Assembly: GCA_025463515.1 (NCBI GenBank)
Contig: JAODAQ010000042.1
Span: 1-41,302 of the forward strand
Direction: 5' to 3'
DNA: 41,302 nt
DNA from: Rhodoglobus sp.
Lineage (GTDB): Bacteria; Actinomycetota; Actinomycetes; Actinomycetales; Microbacteriaceae
This document shows, piece after piece, positions 37,896-41,302 of this stretch (positions are counted from its first letter, which is position 1; each line of letters starts with the position of its first letter). A model generated the notes under the pieces. It was not told the origin of the DNA, did not search any database, and saw only the letters and a list, made by a program, of their open reading frames with translations. Position numbers and translations under genes: made by a program.

Positions 37896-39431
37896 ATGCG
37901 TACTAGTTCTGTCCTCGCAACTGCTCTTCTCACCGCCATCGGGTTGGCCGTGCTGCCCGCGGGCGGCGCCACAGCGGCGCCTACCAGCGCCTCGTTCACC
38001 ACACCGGGCGGGCCGTACACCTACACGGTTCCGGCGGGGGTGACCTCCATCCGCGTCACCGCGCAAGGAGGAACGGGCGCGAGCTACGCCGGGCCGGGCA
38101 TCCCGTCCGCGGGCGGGGCGGGCGGGCTGGTCACGGCAGACCTTCCTGTCACGACGGGCCAGACGCTGCAGGTCTATGTCGCCGGCAACGGGAGCGGCGC
38201 CGCTGGCGGCGCGAACGGCGGTGGCAACGGCTCGAACCTGGGCAACGGAGTCAAGATGGGCGGAGGTGGGGGCGCCTCCGACATCCGAACCGCGGCGGGC
38301 GACCTGTCGACCAGACTGGTCGTCGCAGCTGGCGGAGGCGGCAGCACGCCCGCCACGAACGGTGGCGATGCAGACCAGCCCGCGCCGCCGAACCTCAGCA
38401 GTCTCACTACGGCGGGCGCGGGCACCCAGAGCGCCGGTGGCGCTGGTGGCACCGCGTCGTTCATCGCTGTACCGGTGGCCGGGAAGCCCGGAACGTTCGG
38501 CAATGGTGGCGACGGCACGCCCATGATCCCCGTGGGAGTGGGAGGTGGCGGTGGCGGCTACTTCGGCGGTGGCGGCGGTGCCTGGACCGGCAGCGGCGCG
38601 GGCGGCTCGAACTTCGTGGCACCCTCAGCGAGGAACGCGACCATCGCGCTCGGAGCGCGCGACGCTGCGCCGTTCGTCCAAATCTCGCCCAACATCACGA
38701 CGGCAGTCTCCGTGACCTCCGCTGACGCGCAGCTCGTCGCGAACGGAGTCTCGACCACCACGGTCACAGCGACCGTGACCGACGACCACGGCGGGCCGGT
38801 CATCGGGGCGGATGTCGCATTCTCCGGCTCGCTCGGCAACGCCTTCGGCCCCGTCACCGACAACGGAGACGGCACCTACACGGCTACGTTGACCTCCACC
38901 ACGATCGCGGGAGTGGACCGGGTGGGCGCCACGGTCACGGGCGGCGACGGCCCAGTCGCCGCCGCACCGACCGACATACGGCAGCTCGCCGGGCCGCCGA
39001 CGCGCCTCGCCCTCGCACTCTCCAGCACGGGCATCCCGGCGAACGGAACGGCCAGCACCGTCGCGACGATCACCGCGATCGACGCCAACGGGAACCCTGC
39101 GCCCGGCGCGACACTCACGCTGACGAGCTCCGACCTCGGCGTGGGGATCGGCCCGATCACCGACAACGGCACCGGCACCTACCGGGCGACGATCACCGCA
39201 TCGAGAACCCCGGGCACGGTCACGCTCACGGCCGAGGTGCCCGGGGCAACGGCCACGGCCACCCTTCTCGAGGTTGCGGTGCCCGCGGTTCCCGTCGCGG
39301 TGACCGCGACACAGCGACTCGCGAATACCGGCACCGACCTCGCACTACCGCTGATCGTCGGGCCGGTGCTGCTGCTGCTCGGAACTGCGACTGTCACGCT
39401 CGGGGTCCTCCGGAGGCGGCGCGCTCGCTAG
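37896..39431 (+). CDS. Gly-rich, Ig-like surface protein with LAxTG sortase signal
   Basis: A 511-residue cell-wall protein. Residues 1-28 are a signal peptide ending near GATAA. Residues about 30-270 are a Gly-rich domain beginning with TYTVPAGVTSIRVTAQGG and containing GGGGGASDIR and GGGGGYFGGGG, like the glycine-rich domain of ALK-type receptors. Two invasin-type Ig repeats follow: ITTAVSVTSADAQLVANG and LALALSSTGIPANGTAST, each with a TDNGxGTYxAT(L/I)T strand pair. The C-terminus has LANTG, a hydrophobic helix and RRRRAR, the class E sortase form. It probably serves adhesion or surface coating. It ends tail to tail with LysR at CTAG. Confidence 0.88.
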   Translation: MRTSSVLATALLTAIGLAVLPAGGATAAPTSASFTTPGGPYTYTVPAGVTSIRVTAQGGTGASYAGPGIPSAGGAGGLVTADLPVTTGQTLQVYVAGNGSGAAGGANGGGNGSNLGNGVKMGGGGGASDIRTAAGDLSTRLVVAAGGGGSTPATNGGDADQPAPPNLSSLTTAGAGTQSAGGAGGTASFIAVPVAGKPGTFGNGGDGTPMIPVGVGGGGGGYFGGGGGAWTGSGAGGSNFVAPSARNATIALGARDAAPFVQISPNITTAVSVTSADAQLVANGVSTTTVTATVTDDHGGPVIGADVAFSGSLGNAFGPVTDNGDGTYTATLTSTTIAGVDRVGATVTGGDGPVAAAPTDIRQLAGPPTRLALALSSTGIPANGTASTVATITAIDANGNPAPGATLTLTSSDLGVGIGPITDNGTGTYRATITASRTPGTVTLTAEVPGATATATLLEVAVPAVPVAVTATQRLANTGTDLALPLIVGPVLLLLGTATVTLGVLRRRRAR

Positions 39432-40342
39432 GTCGCCGCTGGGAGCTCCGCCGCTGTTGGGAGCTCCGCAGCCACCTCCACGGCGATCTCGATCGCGCGC
39501 CGGGCCAGTGGCGAGTGGGTGCGCCCCGTTCGCCAGTGCAGGTAGATCTCGCGCGCTGGGAGGGAGGGCGTGAGCTCGTGGACGCTCAGCCTGCTGTCGG
39601 CCGGAACGTCGGAGCCGCGGATGGCGAGCCACGGCAGCACGGCTGATCCCAGCCCCGCTCGCACCATCGACAGGAGTGTGTCGTTGATCGCGGTGCGGAA
39701 CACGACCTGCGGCGTGGCACCGCCACGGGCGAGCGCCTGCTCCATGACGGGCTGGTCGCAGGTGAGCGGCCAGGCGACCATCGGCACGCTGTCCAGCTGG
39801 GGCAGGGAGACCGGGCCGTCGGGGAAGGTGCCCGCGGCAGCGACCAGCAGGTAGGGGTCGTCGAGCAGTTTGACCTGCTCGAGGTCGCCCTCGACCGGGC
39901 CGTCGTAGAACAGCAGGTCGAGATCGCCGATCTGCGGCTGCTCGGGCTCCTCCTCGGAGAGCCGGATGTCGCAGTGGGGAAACTCGTCGCGCAGCCGGCG
40001 GACCACGGTCGGCAGGATGACGTTGGACACGCTCTGGAAGGTGCCGATGTCGATGCGGCCCTCTCCGGCCTTGAACCGGTCGACCGCGTCGGCGAGGGTG
40101 TCGGCTCTGGCCAGCAGCTCCCGGCCCTGGCTCAGGACGACCGAGCCCAGCGGGGTGATCCGCACCGGCCGCGGGCCTCCGGGCCGGTCGAACACGGCAC
40201 CGCCGACCGCCCGCTCCAGTGCGGCGATCTGCTGGCTCACGGTCGACTGGGTGTAGCCCAGCCGCGTCGCCGCTCGGCCGAACGAGCCCTCCTCGGCGAC
40301 AGCGGCCAGCGCCGCCAAGTGTCGCAGCTCTACATCGCTCAC
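39428..40342 (-). CDS. LysR-family transcriptional regulator
   Basis: A 304-residue regulator. The N-terminal winged helix is LRHLAALAAVAEEGSFGRAA then LGYTQSTVSQQIAALERAVG; the effector-binding domain follows from about residue 90. The GTG start gives VSDVELRHL. A GGAGAGG site overlaps the start. It is divergent from the alpha/beta hydrolase, and a dyad lies in the gap, so it probably controls that gene and itself. The inducer is unknown. Confidence 0.92.
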   Translation of the reverse strand: MSDVELRHLAALAAVAEEGSFGRAATRLGYTQSTVSQQIAALERAVGGAVFDRPGGPRPVRITPLGSVVLSQGRELLARADTLADAVDRFKAGEGRIDIGTFQSVSNVILPTVVRRLRDEFPHCDIRLSEEEPEQPQIGDLDLLFYDGPVEGDLEQVKLLDDPYLLVAAAGTFPDGPVSLPQLDSVPMVAWPLTCDQPVMEQALARGGATPQVVFRTAINDTLLSMVRAGLGSAVLPWLAIRGSDVPADSRLSVHELTPSLPAREIYLHWRTGRTHSPLARRAIEIAVEVAAELPTAAELPAAT

Positions 40343-40359
40343 CTCTCCACTATTGCACT

Positions 40360-40390
40360 AAGCGATTGCTTTGATCATAGATAATCGCTT
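40360..40390. promoter_or_regulatory. Putative LysR binding dyad
   Basis: AAGCGATT (40360-40367) and AATCGCTT (40383-40390), perfect 8-bp arms with a 15-nt centre containing TTGATCATAG. It is placed 18-48 bp from the lysR start and upstream of the hydrolase -10 TAGCGT (40413-40418). Confidence 0.55.
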
Positions 40391-40424
40391 TTCACGATCA
40401 ATCCGACCGACTTAGCGTTCTGGT

Positions 40425-41258
40425 ATGACACACGCACACGATGAACAAGTCCTCAGCGTCAACGGCATCGAGATCTGCAGTCAGACCTTTGGCGAGCCGG
40501 ATGCCCCGCCCGTGCTGCTCATCGGCGGGGCCGAGGCGTCCATGGACTGGTGGGACGACGAATTCTGCGAGCTGCTGGCCACCGCGGGCCGTCGCGTCAT
40601 CCGCTACGACACTCGGGACACCGGCCGCTCCACGACCTTCCCGCCTGGCAGGCCGCCGTACGGTGGCGACGCCCTCCTCGACGACGCCGTCGGGGTGCTC
40701 GACGAGCTCGGGGTCCCCATCGCCCACATCGTCGGCATCTCGATGGGCGGCGGCATAGCGCAGCAGCTCGCCGTGCTCCACCCCGAGCGGGCCGCATCCC
40801 TCACCCTCATCTCGACCAGCCCGGGCGGTCCCGGGCTGCCGCCGACGGACCCTGCCGTGGCGGTCGGAGGCGGCGAACAGCCCGACTGGTGGGACCGCGA
40901 GGCGGTCATCGAGTACTACACCGCGGGCGAGCACATGCTGGCCGGGACGATCCCCGTCGACGACGACCGGATGCGCGTGATCATCGGCCGCGCCTGGGAC
41001 CGCAGCCCGTCCATGGCTTCGGGGCAGAACCACTGGCAGCTCGACGGCGAGTCCGTGCGCAGCCGGCTCGGCGAGATCACAGTGCCCACTGTCGTGCTGC
41101 ACGGCACTGCCGACCCGCTGTTCCCGTACGGGCACGGAGCGGCGCTGGCGGCGGCGATCCCCGGAGCACGGCTCGTGCCGCTCGAGGGCATGGGGCACCA
41201 GATGCCGCCGCCCGAGGTGTGGGACACGGTGGTCGCCGAGATCGTGGCGATCTCATGA
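40425..41258 (+). CDS. Alpha/beta-hydrolase
   Basis: A 277-residue cytosolic hydrolase of the ester/epoxide-hydrolase-like group. The oxyanion region follows VLLIGGAEASMDWWDD; the nucleophile elbow is GISMGGG (Ser near residue 106); the acid Asp is in LHGTADPLFP; the catalytic His is in EGMGHQMP. The substrate is unknown, possibly an ester or lactone matched to the LysR inducer. The ATG is 6 nt after TAGCGT, so it is probably leaderless. It overlaps the next gene by 4 nt (ATGA). Confidence 0.9.
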   Translation: MTHAHDEQVLSVNGIEICSQTFGEPDAPPVLLIGGAEASMDWWDDEFCELLATAGRRVIRYDTRDTGRSTTFPPGRPPYGGDALLDDAVGVLDELGVPIAHIVGISMGGGIAQQLAVLHPERAASLTLISTSPGGPGLPPTDPAVAVGGGEQPDWWDREAVIEYYTAGEHMLAGTIPVDDDRMRVIIGRAWDRSPSMASGQNHWQLDGESVRSRLGEITVPTVVLHGTADPLFPYGHGAALAAAIPGARLVPLEGMGHQMPPPEVWDTVVAEIVAIS

Positions 41259-41302
41259 AGTCGGCGCTGTGGCTGCCGCTCTTCGACGACCTCGCCGACC
41301 CG
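41255..41302 (+). CDS. LLM-class flavin-dependent oxidoreductase (start only; window edge)
   Basis: Sixteen codons, MKSALWLPLFDDLADP, overlapping the hydrolase stop (ATGA). This opening is typical of LLM-class flavin/F420 oxidoreductases, whose next segment describes directions and a WDH motif, but the rest is beyond the window. The assignment rests on the opening only. Confidence 0.55.
   Translation, partial: MKSALWLPLFDDLADP

Overview
The window is 41.3 kb of GC-rich, gene-dense chromosome from an actinobacterium, most likely a member of Microbacteriaceae or a close relative. The reasons are codon use, the tiny ribosomal protein bS22, an F420-dependent LLM oxidoreductase, an LAxTG-type cell-wall anchor and many leaderless genes. 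I see no CRISPR array, prophage, transposase or plasmid functions. Genes are packed on both strands, often overlapping by 4 nt.

Layout. 1-4400: the 3' part of an archaeal-type aspS, DUF1508 and small hypotheticals, a glutaredoxin-like protein divergent from a HAD-IB phosphatase, bS22, an F420 LLM dehydrogenase and a small HTH protein. 4400-9500: an ArsR-type regulator divergent from a TrkH/TrkA-type K+ uptake pair, an unrecognised 370-aa protein, a small membrane protein and proC. 9500-13800: a ZnT9-like cation transporter, TetR with a divergent NAD(P)-binding protein, tadA divergent from upp, then a leaderless Cys/Met-rich mini-ORF ahead of an unusual winged-helix regulator. 13800-18400: MFS transporter, YjbR, DUF1905 and DUF952 proteins, a putative regulated small RNA, MarR plus photolyase. 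18400-22700: pseudouridine catabolism (psuK, psuG), threonine aldolase, a repeat-rich secreted protein and an FBP zinc-finger protein. 22800-30400: a GH38 mannosidase, GPH transporter and PIN-domain operon; a PPOX protein; PadR with an ABC1/UbiB kinase-like protein. 30400-32800: two RibD-C reductases, HxlR and a VOC protein. 32800-35160: an AraC/SGNH-like pair whose codon use looks less GC-rich, then tRNA-Arg(ACG). 35200-41302: YjbR plus GH16-like protein, a lipoprotein, a Zn alcohol dehydrogenase, a Gly-rich surface protein with a sortase motif, and LysR divergent from an alpha/beta hydrolase and the start of an LLM oxidoreductase.

Functional links. psuG releases uracil, which upp (elsewhere in the window) can salvage. 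TadA makes inosine in tRNA-Arg(ACG), which is also encoded here. GH38, its transporter and the PIN protein form a translationally coupled glycan-use operon.

Most interesting signals. (1) A leaderless 25-codon ORF rich in Cys (all TGT) and Met, with its own promoter and a following hairpin that a stalled ribosome would mask, lies upstream of a winged-helix gene: a candidate sulfur-amino-acid attenuator. (2) About 19 starts have a TAnnnT-like -10 element 6-7 nt upstream, so they are probably leaderless. Several divergent gene pairs share one 10-mer, A-N3-TA-N3-T, serving as both -10 boxes. (3) A putative small RNA has a promoter inside a 38-bp dyad and a strong terminator. (4) Two families of palindromic intergenic repeats occur; one supplies stop codons to flanking genes and in one copy contains the other family. 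(5) Five convergent pairs overlap by exactly 4 nt at CTAG/CTAA.
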